DNA of 64,000 nt from Merluccius polli (GCA_030340625.1 JAOPHQ010002288.1:62001-126000), one strand, 5' to 3'; shown: positions 1-13,260, numbered from the stretch's first letter. The notes: generated from the sequence alone by a model not told the origin. Translations and numbers: made by a program.

Positions 1-469
1 TCCAGACCAATTGTCACATGAGGCCAGAGTGGAATTGATTTCATTTGATAGTTGCCTACAATTACTAACATAATTTTGGTCGGTGTACATTTATGTACAT
101 TATTTTGTTTTAAGTTAGTTTTATTTTTTTTACTGTACCCATCACTTTACTTTTCTTTTTAATTGAATGTGTATAATAACAAATTAATATTTCAATGGTA
201 GAGATGCTTCACATCAATTCCCCTCACAACAAGCTTTTCTTGCTATGGTACTCAGAGAAATCGTGGGGTTGATTAAGCTCATACTTTTGCAGAGAAGTGA
301 ACTCAGCGATACAAGTGGAATAATTAACTTTAAAGTGATGGCTGTAGTGAAAGTTACTTGGTTCAGGTCAGGTCCATTTCAACCATTTATCTTTATGTAT
401 TAATGCCTTTCATTACTACTAATACTACCACTACTATTGATGGTTGCCATTCTCTTTTGACCCCATTAG
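1..469 (+). other. usp10 intron (3' part)
   Basis: AT-rich sequence that ends in a pyrimidine-rich tract and the AG acceptor at 468-469. Nothing coding is recognised here; the upstream exon is outside the window. Confidence 0.7.
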
Positions 470-3400
470 AAGCACCCACCACACCCAACGGCCCTGAGGC
501 CCAGCCCGACGAGGAGGACAAACAGGAGGAAGGGAGTGAGGAGGAGTGGGAGCAGGTTGGACCCCGAAACAAGACCTCCATCACACGCCAAGCTGACTTT
601 GTCAGCACTCCCATCACTGATATATTTGGTGGACACATCAGGTATGCAAGAGTTCAACATATTCTTCTTTGCTTTTGCCTCAAACTTGTATTTCTAAACT
701 TGCATTCCTCTAGCCATGGCAGAAACCTTGATCCTCTATGTGAAATGTAAAAACACGAGAGCCAGAATAGTGTTTTGCTATGGTTGTCCGGGCCCCTAGG
801 TCCTGCTGCTGCTGTTAAGCCTCTGGGTCCGAGCTCCAACCTCAGTATACACAGCACCACCACAAACCATACTGCTATATGGTGCGTCTAACCAGTCTCC
901 AGCCCTTGGGGTTGCAGCTCCAACAGCCCGGTGGCCAGCAGCCTTAAATGTCAAAGTTCAACGGTGCACGTTTGCAAATGAAGCCTCTCCAAACTAGTTT
1001 GTGTAAGCTTGTAGTATCAGCAAGGGTGTAGGCAGCCTAAATAAGCCAGCTGTATGAGGTCTTGGCCTGGCGGGTTCCACTGGTTTCCCCAGCCTTCCAG
1101 GATGGTTTCCTCTCGGTCCATATCCACCCTCTAGAAAGGTTCACGTGTAGTTTGTGGTCTAGTGTACACCCTCTGGCAGGGATAGATCCCAACAACCTGG
1201 ATCTCATTAACTGCAATGACATTCCCGGGAGAGAAACTAAATTCCAATGACAAAGATTAAAGATGAAAAGATTTAGGTCAGTATTTTCAGTCAGAACTAC
1301 AAAATGTATTTTAGGTCAATGATGAATACCATCAAATGATAAAAAACTTGTATAGCACCTTTCGAAAGCAGGATACAAAGTGCTTTAGAGGACAATAATA
1401 AAGACAATAAAATATATATGCAGTACTAAATCCTAAAAATGGATGCAGTAAGATAAAACGGCACACAGTAAAAGCCATTTTGGAAAATTAGTCCAAAGAA
1501 GTTAAATATAAAGGGTCGGACTCGGCAAGCCTGATCCAAAGCCTGCAACAAGACATGAATACATATTAAATGTAGTATCTCAATTTCAGGTTGTATTTGT
1601 CAGGAAATCAATGTATCCCCGTTATACTATCATGATTTAAACTATCAATAAGTGATGCCAGTGTTCATTTCAAAATGTAGTTGGTCTAAAAGACCAGTTG
1701 TGTAGACAGCAGCATGTTGAATGTTGACAGCCTCCCTTCCTAGGCATACTACAGCATCTTCTTGCTCTCACTCATCCAGACCGTTTGTCATTATCATGAG
1801 GCCAGGATTTTTTGCCTACAACTAGAAAATGCATTTCCTGCAGGAAACGCGTGTGAATGCTGGAAGCTGAATGATAAGCGCAAAGCAGAAATATAAAATG
1901 AATTGATCTGAAGAATCTGAAAGTAGTAGTAGAAGCTGAAATAGTAGAAGAAGCTGAAAGTAGTAGTAGAAGCTGAAATAGTAGAAGAATCTGAAAGTAG
2001 TAGAAGAAGCTGAAATAGTAGAAGAATCTGAAAGTAGTAGTAGAAGCTGAAATAGTAGAAGTAGCTGAAAGTAGTAGTAGCTGAATTAGTAATACTAATA
2101 GCTGAAGTAGAAGTAACTGAAGTAGTAACAACACTGCTGAACGTCCTCAAAAAGTAGCCCTATCTGGCAACACTGTCTGAACGTCCTCAAAAGGTAGCCC
2201 AAACTGGCAACACTGTCTGATCCTCAAAAAGCAGCCCAATCTGGCAACACTGCTGAACGTCCCCTCGCTCGAGCGTCAACGTGAAGTCAACTGAAAAGGA
2301 ATCAGTTAAACTGTGAAACTCTTAATAAATATAAATGCTATCGAAATTTCGTTTGGATATTATGGGATATACAAGTCTGTAGATTTGTGACATTTTTTGA
2401 ACGAAGGTAAACGATTGAGAATTGATTTAGTTAGGCCTACGATGTGTAACTGTCAGAGATCAATGTGTAATCGATGTGTAACTGTGAGATCAACTGAAGA
2501 GAACCCGAAACTTAAACTGTGATTCTGAATAAATATAAATGCTATCGAAATTTCGTTTGGATATCGTTATTATTGAATATACAAATCTGTAGATTAGTGA
2601 CATTTTTTTAATGAAGGTTAACAGTTGAAAAGTGAATGAATTAGTTACGACGTCTTAAACAGTGGAAGGTCCGCCGGTTACAATGGGACGAATGGTAGAA
2701 TATGACGATTTGAAACTAAAACTGCGATACAGAAAAAAAGTATAACAGCTATCGAAATTTCGGGAACACGGCTAGATAGATACAAATCTCTAGATTTGTT
2801 TAATTGTTTGAACGATGGGAAATGGTTGAAATTTGAATTAGTTACGACGTAAAGCATTGGAAGAATAAGAGGCTGGGCCTATTGGAAAAATAAAGGTGAA
2901 AAAAGTAGAATAATTTGAAAAGTTGAATGAATATGAAAAATCTGAATAGATAGCCATAATGTCGTAACAAATCTGAACATTTTGATATTTGAATGGTTTC
3001 TGTAGCTGAAAGTATGAAGGAGAAGAGTGCCAAAAAACGTTCGGAAGAAGAATAAAAATAATAAAGATTTCGATATCTAGAGTGTGAATGCTCGAGCATT
3101 CACACTAATTACCAATTTGCATTACTCAAAAATGACCATAAACATCTTGTACATTTTGTAAAAACTCACAAAGCAGAAAAAAATAAAGTTGTTTTAACCT
3201 CAGTGTGAATCTCAGTCTTCATCATTGTTGTTGTGTGGGTTTCCCTGACAGATCGGTGGTGTACCAGCAGAATTCTAAGGAGTCGGCCACCTTACAGCCC
3301 TTCTTCACCCTGCAGCTGGACATCCAGTCAGAGAAGATCCGCACTGTCCAGGAGGCCCTAGAAACCCTGGTGGCACGGGAGTCTGTCCAGGGCTACACCT

Positions 3401-5972
3401 CGAAAACTAAGCAGGAGGTATGGCTTTTGTGTACCAACTCCGATCCACCTCTCCGGTCTGTGTTTAGATCATTGCTGTGGGCAGAATCTGGCGTAGAACA
3501 TGATGTACAATGATTGTTGTCAGAGGTTAGCATTATTAGATATTACTCTGAGCCTCAAGTAGCTTTCCCTTGAGAGAAAAAAAACACTTCTATAAACATG
3601 TAAGGAGTAAACAACGACGGGCTGCCCCCCCCCCCCGCCCTCGGCCATGCCACGGACACCATGATGTGGCGATTTGCCAAGCTGTAGGTGGGATGGGGGT
3701 TGTGGATGTTGTGCAAGACTTTGACTGTGCCCCATGTACCTTTCTAGATTGCAGGGATGCAATTAGCTTTTTTCGGTCAATGTCGCTTTTATTACCTCAG
3801 TTTGGGTGACTTATGTGAATTGTCTAGATCCAAAGAGTTTGGGGGGGGGTGAGGGGGGTTATATGGACATACGCCAAATAGAAAGCTAGAAAGCATATTA
3901 ACAATACAATGTTTAGACTTGTATATCAACGTGGGAGGATTTATATGCACTCAGCCCCTCCCTGCTTTCAGCCGCATTTTAAGTGCAGCGACGATTCCCC
4001 ATGGATGGAATGGTCAGCCGAGGTAACATTTGGCTGACTAATAGAAATGAAGCATGCCAGCGAGTAGTTTACATTTCGGATGTTTATATTGTTAACTGCA
4101 TTTTAAGGGACCCCAGTTAAGTCCCCTCTCAACAGAGCAGAGGATACACAACTGTCACAGCAGGGCTGTTTGTTTTAAAATTCTGTAAAGAACCCTTCAA
4201 TCTAATCTATGTGTAAGCTATATCCAAATGTGTTTTTTAATATAAACTAAAGTTTGTTGGGACCAGGTCGTATAGTATGGCTCAGCAATAGGGTTGGGCA
4301 GTACACCGGTGTCATAGTCATCATTTTACAATACCATCATCACCGTGATTAATCAATAATAGCCTAATTCTAAAAAAATAAGGCATTTTATTCAAAAGTT
4401 CAGTTGTGGTCTGAATATGTGTCCTTTATAGTAGGGGTGCAAGAAATACCTCAAAACTTTAATCAAATACATGGTCCAAACCTCAAGTACTCGTGTACTC
4501 GTTTTGTTTTTTTGTTTAAGTGCGAAAGTTTCCACCAATGTACACTTACGGAAAGTCATGCGTTATATTCACACCAAAGCTCCACTAGCCATGCAATTTT
4601 TTACCTGCTTTTTACTGTTGTAGAGCTAGCGGGATACGCTTGTAAACAGCGATTTGTATGTTTTATCCATTGGGAACATTTTGAAGCATGAGGTGTATAT
4701 GGTTTAAATGTGCTCTAGGTAACTTTTTTAATGGTAAAATATGCCAAACTCGTCCCCATACAATGCTGGGTATGAGTGAGTCAAGTGGTCTGTGAGAATG
4801 TCTCGTGCTGGTATCCGTCCCTGCCTCTGTAGGTGGCTAAATAGGAGATAAGAGTTTTTTTGCTGTTCCCTGTAGCCTGTGACCAATCAGGCAAGCTCTG
4901 AGGCCACTACTGCCTGTTGGTGTAGTTTGTGTATGCGCAACGGGACTTGGGGGTGACATCAAGAAGGAGGTGGAGTTTGTTTATTGTATACATTCGAATC
5001 CATGAAAGGGGGAACAGATTTTTTTTAATTCAAGCTAGCTCTTAACTTAACTAGCAAAAGTTCCCTAGAGCAGCAATAATTGCGAGGCTATTGTTTAGGG
5101 CAGGGTACTGTAATTTGCCTGTTTTGTATTGACCAAATGATGGTTCTATAGAGAGAAATGCTGCTGCCCGATGGCTTTGCTTGGAAGGGCTGTCTCCTCG
5201 GCAGGTAGACACCTGGGCAGGTAGACACCGCTAGACACACGGTACTCATACCGGTGATTGTGTCTTCAGTTCCCTGCATCAGATCGCTGTAATTTCAGAG
5301 CCTGAATATCTGATGTCTTTCCAACTTAAAAAAAAAAACTTCCAGTCTACATAAACTGCTATTGAGATGTGATTATTTTACACCACCACAGTAGCGCTAT
5401 GCTGCTATAAATGTCACATTCAGTTTTAATGTTGGGACGTCCCTGATATATCCTGCTTTAAAACTGGCAGACATTGAATGGCTAGTTTCGGCAAAGGCAA
5501 TTAGAAGACCCTGAAAAGGGGGCCCATTGTCTCATAATCCACCTATGGTTATGATATTGCCTCTACAGGTTGTGATTTTACTTTTTTCGATGTGGGCTAG
5601 ATCTCCTTTTTCACTCTTCATGTATTTGCATCCCTGAAATTGAGTTTGTAAATCGGCCTCTATTCAGAGGCGGTGATTTTAAGAAAACATTCTCACTAGT
5701 CTTTGGTCCTTTAAGAGGACCCACAAAGCAATCCATCAGTCACGACATCAAAGCTCCTAAGTAGCACTAAGAACTGCCTGTTCTGTTTCCTTTCCTGTGT
5801 TAAACTTTGTGGCATAATTGCATCAGTGTCTCATGGATAGAATTGCAGTTTATTGGTCCTTTTGATAGCGTGTATAGGTTCTCTACTGCAGCGTCTAAAG
5901 GGCCGTCTCTCTCTCTCTCTCTCTCGCTCTCGCTCTCTCGCTCTCTCGCTCTCTCTCTCGCTCTCGCTCTCG

Positions 5973-6033
<61 letters not shown>

Positions 6034-7065
6034 GATTGAGGTCAGCCGTAGAGTGACTCTGGAGGAGTTGCCCCCGGTGCTGGTGCTCCATCTCAAGAGG
6101 TTTGTGTTTGAGAAGACTGGAGGCTGCCAGAAGCTGATCAAAAACATTGATTACCCTGTCGATCTGGAGATCAGCAAAGGTATGAGCCCTCGCATACGAA
6201 CCCACCCGATGGGATCAAATGTGTTTGTTGTACTACCCTCCCCACCACCACCACCCCCGCCTGCTGCAAAAAGGAACAGGCAGGTGACATGTCACTGGCT
6301 TTTGGGGAGATATTCCTTGTGCATTTTAGATTTTAGGGATAAAATGCACATCTCACATGATGGCTATCTGTGTAATGAGCTTGTAATATTTTTTTATGGC
6401 TGTATTGACCAATGCACTTTTCCACAAAGGCTGCCTTTAGTGTATCATTTGGAAAACTCCTCACCTCAATGTTTTTCATGGCATAGTCCACGATACATAC
6501 GCAGCAAGATGCGTTTTCACATCACATGGTTTTTTGACAAAAGGAATGTGTGCAATGATAAAGTTACATAGAGCAGGTAGAGGTTATTCATTGTTATGTT
6601 AAAACACTACTGCGGTGCTATGATTCCTTTATGGCGCTCTGGAGATGAATGTGTTTATATTGTGTTCTTTCAGATCTCTTGTCCACTGGAGTGCGGAGTA
6701 AAGTTGTGAAAGGCCTCAGAGTGTACAGGCTATTTGCAGGTCTGTTGGAAGTTCTTTACACAAATCGTTAACAATACTGATTGATTCCTAACTTTAGTTT
6801 TTTATACATTCATTGTATAACGGGCACAGAGCCGATATTAATGACTTGGTCTGACTTTGTTTTACATTGCCCCCCAGTTGTCTATCATCACGGAAACAGT
6901 GCAACGGGTGGCCATTACACTACAGATGTCTTCCACATTGGTCTGAACGGCTGGCTGCGCATTGACGACCAGGCGGTCAAAGTCATCCACCAGTACCAAG
7001 TGGTGAAGCAGATCGCGGAGCGCACTGCTTATCTGCTGTACTACCGTCGGGTGGACCTGCTGTAG
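470..7065 (+). CDS. usp10: usp10, C-terminal five coding exons (ubiquitin carboxyl-terminal hydrolase 10), 5' part outside window
   Basis: Coding exons 470-641, 3252-3417, 6035-6179, 6674-6739 and 6878-7065 (stop TAG 7063-7065). All have GT-AG junctions, and phases 1/2/0/1/1 join cleanly to about 245 residues. USP10 is a cytoplasmic cysteine protease that removes ubiquitin from clients such as p53 and, with G3BP, ribosomal proteins. The acidic stretch EEDKQEEGSEEEWEQVGPR, the DIFGGHIRSVVYQQ segment, LPPVLVLHLKRFVFEKTGG and YPVDLEISK are typical of the USP10 catalytic fold. The last exon carries the His box (GNSATGGHYTTDVF) and the following RIDDQ, and ends in the family C-terminus YLLYYRRVDLL. 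The Cys box and N-terminus must lie upstream of base 1. No frameshift or stop is seen in the exons. The 3' splice site of the exon at 6035 is preceded by a 120-bp CT microsatellite. Confidence 0.96.
1913..2262. repeat. Tandem repeats in usp10 intron: GAA/AGT-rich array and a three-copy ~40-bp repeat
   Basis: Positions 1913-2118 are a degenerate array built on GAAGCTGAAAGTAGTAG and GAAGCTGAAATAGTAGAA. It is followed by three imperfect copies of a roughly 40-bp unit beginning CAACACTG(T)CTGAACGTCC and ending AGCCCAATCTGG (about 2125-2262). Long minus-strand ORFs here reflect the low-complexity repeat. Confidence 0.8.
2290..2860. repeat. Three diverged ~210-bp modules in usp10 intron
   Basis: The core TAAATGCTATCGAAATTTCG recurs near 2331 and 2537, and as GCTATCGAAATTTCGGGAAC near 2748. 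Each time it is followed by an ACAAATCT(G)TAGATTTGT segment and a TTTGAACGAAGG-type segment. The spacing of about 205-215 bp indicates an old tandem triplication, possibly the interior of an unrecognised transposon. Confidence 0.7.
3081..3106. repeat. 26-bp perfect palindrome in usp10 intron
   Basis: The half-site AGTGTGAATGCTC is followed at once by its exact reverse complement GAGCATTCACACT, with no spacer. The similar string CGTGTGAATGCT occurs at about 1848-1860, so the two may mark ends of one degenerate element spanning 1848-3106. Confidence 0.85.
3418..6034 (+). other. usp10 intron with homopolymer tracts and MITE fragments
   Basis: The intron contains a poly-C tract near 3627, a G-rich tract at 3841-3860, and a TAGGGTTGGGCAGTA motif at about 4287, typical of fish hAT-like MITE ends. 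A segment starting near 4691 (TGTGCTCTAGGTAACTTT) resembles the end of TTAA-flanked MITEs seen elsewhere in the window. No coding sequence is recognised between 3418 and 5900. Confidence 0.5.
5908..6030. repeat. (CT)n microsatellite forming the polypyrimidine tract of a usp10 exon
   Basis: About 120 bp of nearly pure CT/CTCTCG repeat ends four bases before the AG acceptor of the exon at 6035. It serves as the polypyrimidine tract of this 3' splice site. Length variation is expected. Confidence 0.9.
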
Positions 7066-7208
7066 ACGCACGCATGCACAGACACACAGACACACACACA
7101 CACACACACACACAGACACACACACAGAGACACGCACAGACACACCTACCTACTGTTCTCAACTTTTTTACAGTCACCACTCAAATTGCTCTCAACTTTA
7201 CTCAGATT

Positions 7209-7315
<107 letters not shown>

Positions 7316-7590
7316 CATGAACAAGAACACTGCCCTTTTCTCTTGCAAGTTTTGTTTTCTTCTCTTTCCCTCCCTGTCCTGCTTTCCAGAGAACCAGCTC
7401 TTCCTTCACCGTGTTCCTTGCATTGTTTTTGTTGTGGAGCAAGCAAAGCAAGCTGCATTCAAAAAGAGTGACGGAGTCCCCCCCCCCCCCCCCGTGACTG
7501 CTTTCTCTTCTCTGTGCACCACTGCTGTTTTTTTATGCCACAAGGAGGGACTGTTATAAAGTATGGGGGATTTGAGGGGGTGTTGTAAAC

Positions 7591-7709
7591 TGGGACAGCT
7601 TTAGCTCCAACTGAGCTCACAGCTCGGCTCATATGGAAACACAACTATTGGGACAGCGTTGCCTCTAACTGAGCTTACAGCTTGGCTCATATGGAAAAAC
7701 AACTACCAC
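7591..7709. repeat. ~59-bp tandem duplication in usp10 3'UTR
   Basis: Two diverged copies both begin GGGACAGC and share AACTGAGCT, CAGCT(C/T)GGCTCATATGGAA and ACAACTA. The copies lie at about 7591-7648 and 7649-7709. Confidence 0.8.
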
Positions 7710-10700
7710 ACTGGGCTGCAGTTGGACCATTGGGATTTTTTTTTTTTTGTTTGGATTACCTGCCCAATTCTTGTTTTTTTTCCACCTGAAAGAAAAATGT
7801 ATTGGACTGATCAGTGTTTTTGCTTAACCGAAGGGAGAACTGTTGTGGTAATAAATTGGCAGCAGACTAACAACCTGACACAATGCGCCATAGAGCATTG
7901 AAAAACAACAAAAAAAGCCCAACACCAGCAAAACTACATGACGTCATCACGTGCGTCTGTAGGTTCCCTTCACTGCTGCCATCTCCCATTCCTCCTTTAG
8001 TCTTGTTTTGGTTTGGTTTTTGATGCTTTCAAAACTTGGTAAGACTTGAGCCACCAGAGGGCAAAATAAGGAGTTTTTAAAAGTTAAACTGAAAACTGCT
8101 TCCGTGATTGAGAGAACCTTGTGTGATTTCTTGGGTTTAGTTAGAAGTATCTAAACACATTTTTAAGCGCTTTAGAATTTAAGTAAAAATAATAAACAAG
8201 AAGCCTCGGTGGACATACACTAACCAATGATTAAAGGCAACAACACAAGGATGCACATTTTTTTGCATATATTTAAATACAAATAAAATGTAATGTAGTT
8301 AACATGTTCAGCTCCTGGTGGTTTGTGCTTGGTTGCAAACTCTGAATAATGGCCCTGAAGATATGGCTACCAATAAAGATGAGTGTCATTTGCATAATCC
8401 CTCTTGATCAATATGCATTTCCTTTTCCCTGTATTCCTTTTCCATCTTTTTCTGTATCGACTGAAAAGGTTTCAGTGGTGTATAGGTAACATCAATGTTA
8501 TTATGAGCCACATCGCTCCTTTACTCCCAACATGGCAGAAATGAGGGGGGCTGCCTTATAGGTTCATGATGTCATTTTTTTGTCACTCTTGATGAGCCTG
8601 GTCCTATAATGGCAGCATCTGTAGAGCTAATGTCTAAAGTGCTGGGACAATGTACCTAGTCTATAGTTGTTTTTTTTTGTTGTTTTTTTTTTGCTCAAGA
8701 TGCTAGTCCAAGACATCGGTATACCGTGGAGAAGTGGCACCTGTGTTTGGCTTTAAAAAAAGTCCCCAAAATGTGCACACAAGTAAATTATTTTGGCTTT
8801 TGTTGAAGACATTGACTGACACTGCATTTGCATCATTGATTGCATCTTTTTTTTTTGTTACTAAAATATTGCTTTTGTTGGATGTTCCCTGTTCTTTCAC
8901 CGCACTCTCCCAAAAAACCATGCCCCATGGAAATGTGCATTGTAATTGCTAATACAAAAAATCTCCCAGGCTAAAGCACAACAATGAATAAAATTTAACA
9001 CTTTGCTTGAGCTATTTTTTTTCAACCATAATTCTGTTCTGATCATTTTGCTTTAAATTCTATCCGTTTTCATACTGTCAGTATTAAAATGAAATGAGCT
9101 ATCCATATTGTCAATATTAACTTTTTCAGAAGAAAATCTGATGAATTATGTTGCTTTGTCCCATTACATGGAGATTTATTGAAACGAGGTACTTGACTGG
9201 CAATGGGTCTTGTCTATTGTGGCAGTCTACACATAAACTGCTGCAAACCTCAAAAATGCCATTCATGCATTTTTGGTACTTGTATACAGATTCCTAAATT
9301 TGTAATTTGTTCATTTAAAATTATAATTTAATCTACTATATCTTGTATAGCTTGAATAATAGTACCCAGGACTGTTTTTCATTCAATTCATCCTATGCCC
9401 CAATTAAAATGTTGGGGCAACTTCTATCCTGAGATGCATTTGGTACTGATTTAGCTGTATCTGTTATGGGTTTCAAAAAGTTCCCAGGAAAACCAAAGGA
9501 CATGGACCCTGCTGCCTTCCATGGGATGATAACATCCACCCTCAAAGTTATACTGTCACACAACTTTACAACAACATGCAGCATACGAAGTCTGCTCCAC
9601 TCATTCCATACAGGAAAGGATTTTGTTCATTGATTGCTGAACTGAGATGGTTTAAATTTGCTAATGGATTTGTCACCATCTCTAATGTACCCATTGTGGC
9701 ATTCTTGGTTTTCTTTTACCTTTGAGTATGTTTTGGAGGTGAAAATGTAAAAAAAAAAACACCTAACCAGTCTGACTTTTGTTGTAAACATTTTATCTCA
9801 GTCCGATGATGGTCATGTAACGTGCTGGTAAAATGCTTCAATTATGTCATTATTTCCAATGTGTGCTCCTAACACTGTTTGCCACGATTTGTTAAGATAT
9901 TGACCTGCAAATCAAAGTCTATACTGTCTGTTAAACTTAAGCCTTCAGCATTCTATTTTTGTTTATTGTTCAAGGTTGTGCAGAACGCAGTTTGCTAATG
10001 AGGCAGTCAGAAGACTACTTAGCTTTCTAATATACCTGCAGTTTCTACACCTTGGCCTACAGAACAATGTGCACAATTAACCAAAACAAAAATCATTAAA
10101 TAAAGGATGAAAAAAAGAATGGATCCGTAAAGTTTGTTTATTTGTGACAAGAGTAGTTGTATGTTTGTAGCAAGTCCCCAAATATTTTGGTCATCCCCTT
10201 GTGTTTCTTCTACCTGGTCTACAAAATAATTTGGTTTATTCCATCTTCTACCTCTAAGCAAGTCCAAAGCACACTTTCTCAGTGCCCTGAATATTTTAAA
10301 AGGGTGAACAGGATGCAGGCCCATTATTGAAAAATCTGCCAACAAAGCGTTTTCCTCCCTTGTAAGTCTTACTAAACTTCACATATGGCCAACTGCAGGA
10401 CAAGCAGTATTTCACTTGAATACCTGACTATTCCAATTGAAGCATTTTCCTAAATCTGACGGCACTACTACAAGCTGGTCTTTTGAATATAGCCAACAGC
10501 GCGGAAGAGAAATTACAACCTTGGACACCCACTGATAGACCACCTATACTCAGAAGTGCCCTTTCTCAACCACTCAAGAATTAGACGTTTATAGTTGCTT
10601 TGGCTCGGTCTTGCTTTTTTAAAGCATTGAGTGGTCGGTTCTTGCCATGCAGAAGACTAGTCTCCGCCTATACAGCGGAACCCAGCAATTTGTAATTCTT

Positions 10701-11616
10701 GTGGTTGTGAGCCTGGGTTACAACGATAGCATCAAAATGAGTTTAATTGCCATTTACATGTTTTTATGTTATTGTGCAGAGCTCGTCATCCAAAGGTGGT
10801 TTTGATTATACACAATATTATACCTATTTTAAATGTGTACAACAACATGCTAAGAGTAAGGTCTCTACATCTCTGAGTATCACAGCACATGGTCTGCTGG
10901 TCTTAACCTAACATTGCAGAAATGGATTCTGTAGTCAAGCCACCTTGTTTTCTTATGTTCATGGCTATTTACACTGGCTCATAACCTATAAACCTTACAT
11001 CACTATCAGAGACTCTACCACAGACTCCTATAAAATAGGAGGCCACAGAAGGCCACAAGCAGCTAGGTTTAGGTATACAGTTATTTATTATTATCCCGGA
11101 GATGAATAAAGATTGAGGGAAGCATAAGTTGGTATGCAATTCAAAATGCTTTGTGTTTTAGGGTTTTCCAAGGTCACTTCATGCACGCTTTAAAACATGA
11201 GCTGTAGCGATAGAGTTTCAATGGTTATTCTTTCCGCTGTTTGTTGACTCAGGATCATTTCATCTTGACAACAGCCTTGAGGCATGAAAGCCAGGTATTT
11301 ACTCCCTTACGCCAGTCGTTCAACATGTTACCAAAGCTCAATCTTCAGGGCTTTTCTTGGCTTCAACTATAAATTCCATTGTGTGTGTGCGGGTGCAGGC
11401 GCAGGCGAGGGCTGGGTGTGCTTTACATTGAACCATCCACCTGTTGCTTCTACAACCAGGCTGCAATAAGCCTACTGGCTATTGTCTTATTTGCAAATGT
11501 TTTAAATCCAAATCTAAAAAAAATATTTCCATGGGTACAAAGGTTACAATTAGGCCTCGATTCCTAATTCACCCTCAACCCTTTTAAGGCCCCCCTCCGG
11601 GTGTCTGTGGTATTTT

Positions 11617-11770
11617 GTTAGGAATATAGTAATATAATATAGGAGTATAGTAATATATAGGATTATAGTCATATAATATAGGAGTACAGTAATATAATAT
11701 AGGAATATAGTCATAATATAGATATATAGTCATAATATAGGAATACAGTAATATAATATAGGAATATAGA
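11617..11770. repeat. AT-rich tandem repeat
   Basis: Irregular copies of a roughly 22-26 bp unit containing ATATAGGA(A/G)TA(T/C)AGT. Confidence 0.8.
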
Positions 11771-12412
11771 GGTCAACATACTGTTTTCTATGTATTGGTA
11801 TAATTAATAAGGTATAATTATATACCTTATATAAGGTATCATTTTAGCGTCTTTTAGGTATTAATTTAGCATCTTTTAGCAATTGTATTTTTCTAAGCAT
11901 TGTTGTGATTGTATTTATTTAGAGTTAAGATGTGTTATGTTGTTTTTATTGTTGCTATTGTTGTCCCACACTGGAAATAAGTACACTGTAGCTGTTATCT
12001 CATCTGGGCCTTTGTGTTGCTCGTCCTAAATAAATCAAATGAAAAAGGGAGACCCCAGATTAGGGTGGGCAGCAAAATTCTGATTTTAAAAAAAGACCAA
12101 TTTAGTCAATCTAGTTGTCTTCTGATAATGTAAAATAACACTGCCTATATGGTTTCATATTAGACCTATTTATGAAATTAGGATGTTCAATAGGCAAATG
12201 CAAAGTTATCCTTGGCCTGATGCCAAACATTATATTATAGAGAGAAAACGAGCACCCTCCTCTGGATACACGAAGCATAACAAGAACCTATGATTTGGAA
12301 ATGGGGAAGATATAACAACCATCCAAGTAGTGGCTGACCATAACATGAGCTCTGCTCATCCTCCCATCAGCACTGAACATACCACTAGGAGGGGCCGATG
12401 AAGCCTGGGTCC

Positions 12413-12416
<4 letters not shown>

Positions 12417-12476
<60 letters not shown>
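12417..12476. repeat. (GT)n microsatellite upstream of crispld2 promoter
   Basis: About 29 uninterrupted GT units, roughly 0.5 kb upstream of the inferred crispld2 TATA box. Confidence 0.95.
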
Positions 12477-12990
12477 ACTGACGCACTGTATTGTGTGCCA
12501 AAAGTGTTTAAACCTATTTCATACAGTATCAGTATAGGCTGTATTGTGTATTAATCAGATCTGCTATAATAATAATAATAATTTTCTATTTTCTTCTTCT
12601 GTCACTTGTTTAATGGTATCCTAAAAATGCGAAACAAATATATATTTAAGTTATGCTATAATAGGCCTTTAATTTGAGCTTTTTTACACGTCACGTAAAA
12701 GTAGGATTCAGCCTGCAACTGTCCTGACACGGTCCGGTTTATATCCCAGTAAATAGGCCTACTATAGTATTAACAGTGATATTATAACATTCATAAATAA
12801 ACGGTATTAATAGGACTAGAGCAAGATGCTGACTGGACTTAGTCACTGCCTGCCTGCAGACTGATCTCCGCAAGCTGCGAGCCAGTGCGCCGTAGCCCGC
12901 GACTGCCAAGAACATAGCCTACTTTAAGGGAGGATAGGAAGCCAGGGAGGATAGGAAGCCAGGGAGCGAGCGGCTCCAGCGGCGCTTCTC

Positions 12991-12998
12991 TATATAAG
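12991..12998 (+). promoter_or_regulatory. crispld2 TATA box
   Basis: TATATAAG sits in a GC-rich context, about 30 bp upstream of the inferred start of a purine/CAG-rich leader that ends in a consensus donor (CACACCG|gtaagc at 13110/13111). This suggests a focused TATA-type promoter rather than a CpG-island one. The start site at about 13020 is inferred from the usual TATA spacing. Confidence 0.7.
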
Positions 12999-13019
12999 GA
13001 CGTGAGGAGACGAGGCGAA

Positions 13020-13110
13020 GCCACAGTATCCCTCCCTCCACCCTGCAGCCTCCACCCTGCAGCCCAGCAGCAGCAGCAGCACCCTACCGCTGGGAGCCAC
13101 CAACACACCG
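13020..13110 (+). other. crispld2: crispld2 exon 1 (non-coding, inferred)
   Basis: The segment runs from about 30 bp after the TATA box to a strong donor (gtaagc at 13111). The next good acceptor is tccctgcag ending at 14607. That opens exon 2 (14608-14974), which contains the start codon, so exon 1 would be 5'UTR only. The exon borders at 13110 and 14608 are good; the 5' end is approximate. Confidence 0.6.
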
Positions 13111-13220
13111 GTAAGCACGTTGCTGTACGCTTAGGTTTTTACCTATTATATGTATGTTTAAAAAGAAAAGAAAGTAGCCTATTATTTATTTATTTTTAAT
13201 AACCATCTGTTGGACCAGGG

Positions 13221-13228
13221 TTTTTTTT

Positions 13229-13259
<31 letters not shown>

Positions 13260-13260
13260 G
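13221..13260. repeat. poly-T/poly-G tract in crispld2 intron 1
   Basis: A run of T is followed directly by more than 20 G. Confidence 0.9.

Larger units (their letters stand above)
9011..12980. other. usp10-crispld2 intergenic region
   Basis: No gene is recognised. It holds an AT-rich array at 11617-11770 with repeats of the form TATAGTAATATAATATAGGA, and a (GT)n microsatellite at 12417-12476. The rest is unique-looking AT-rich sequence. Confidence 0.6.

Noticed and set aside
5800..6205. Arg/Glu and Ser/Leu repeat ORFs
   Set aside because: Six-frame translation of the CT microsatellite at the usp10 3' splice site.
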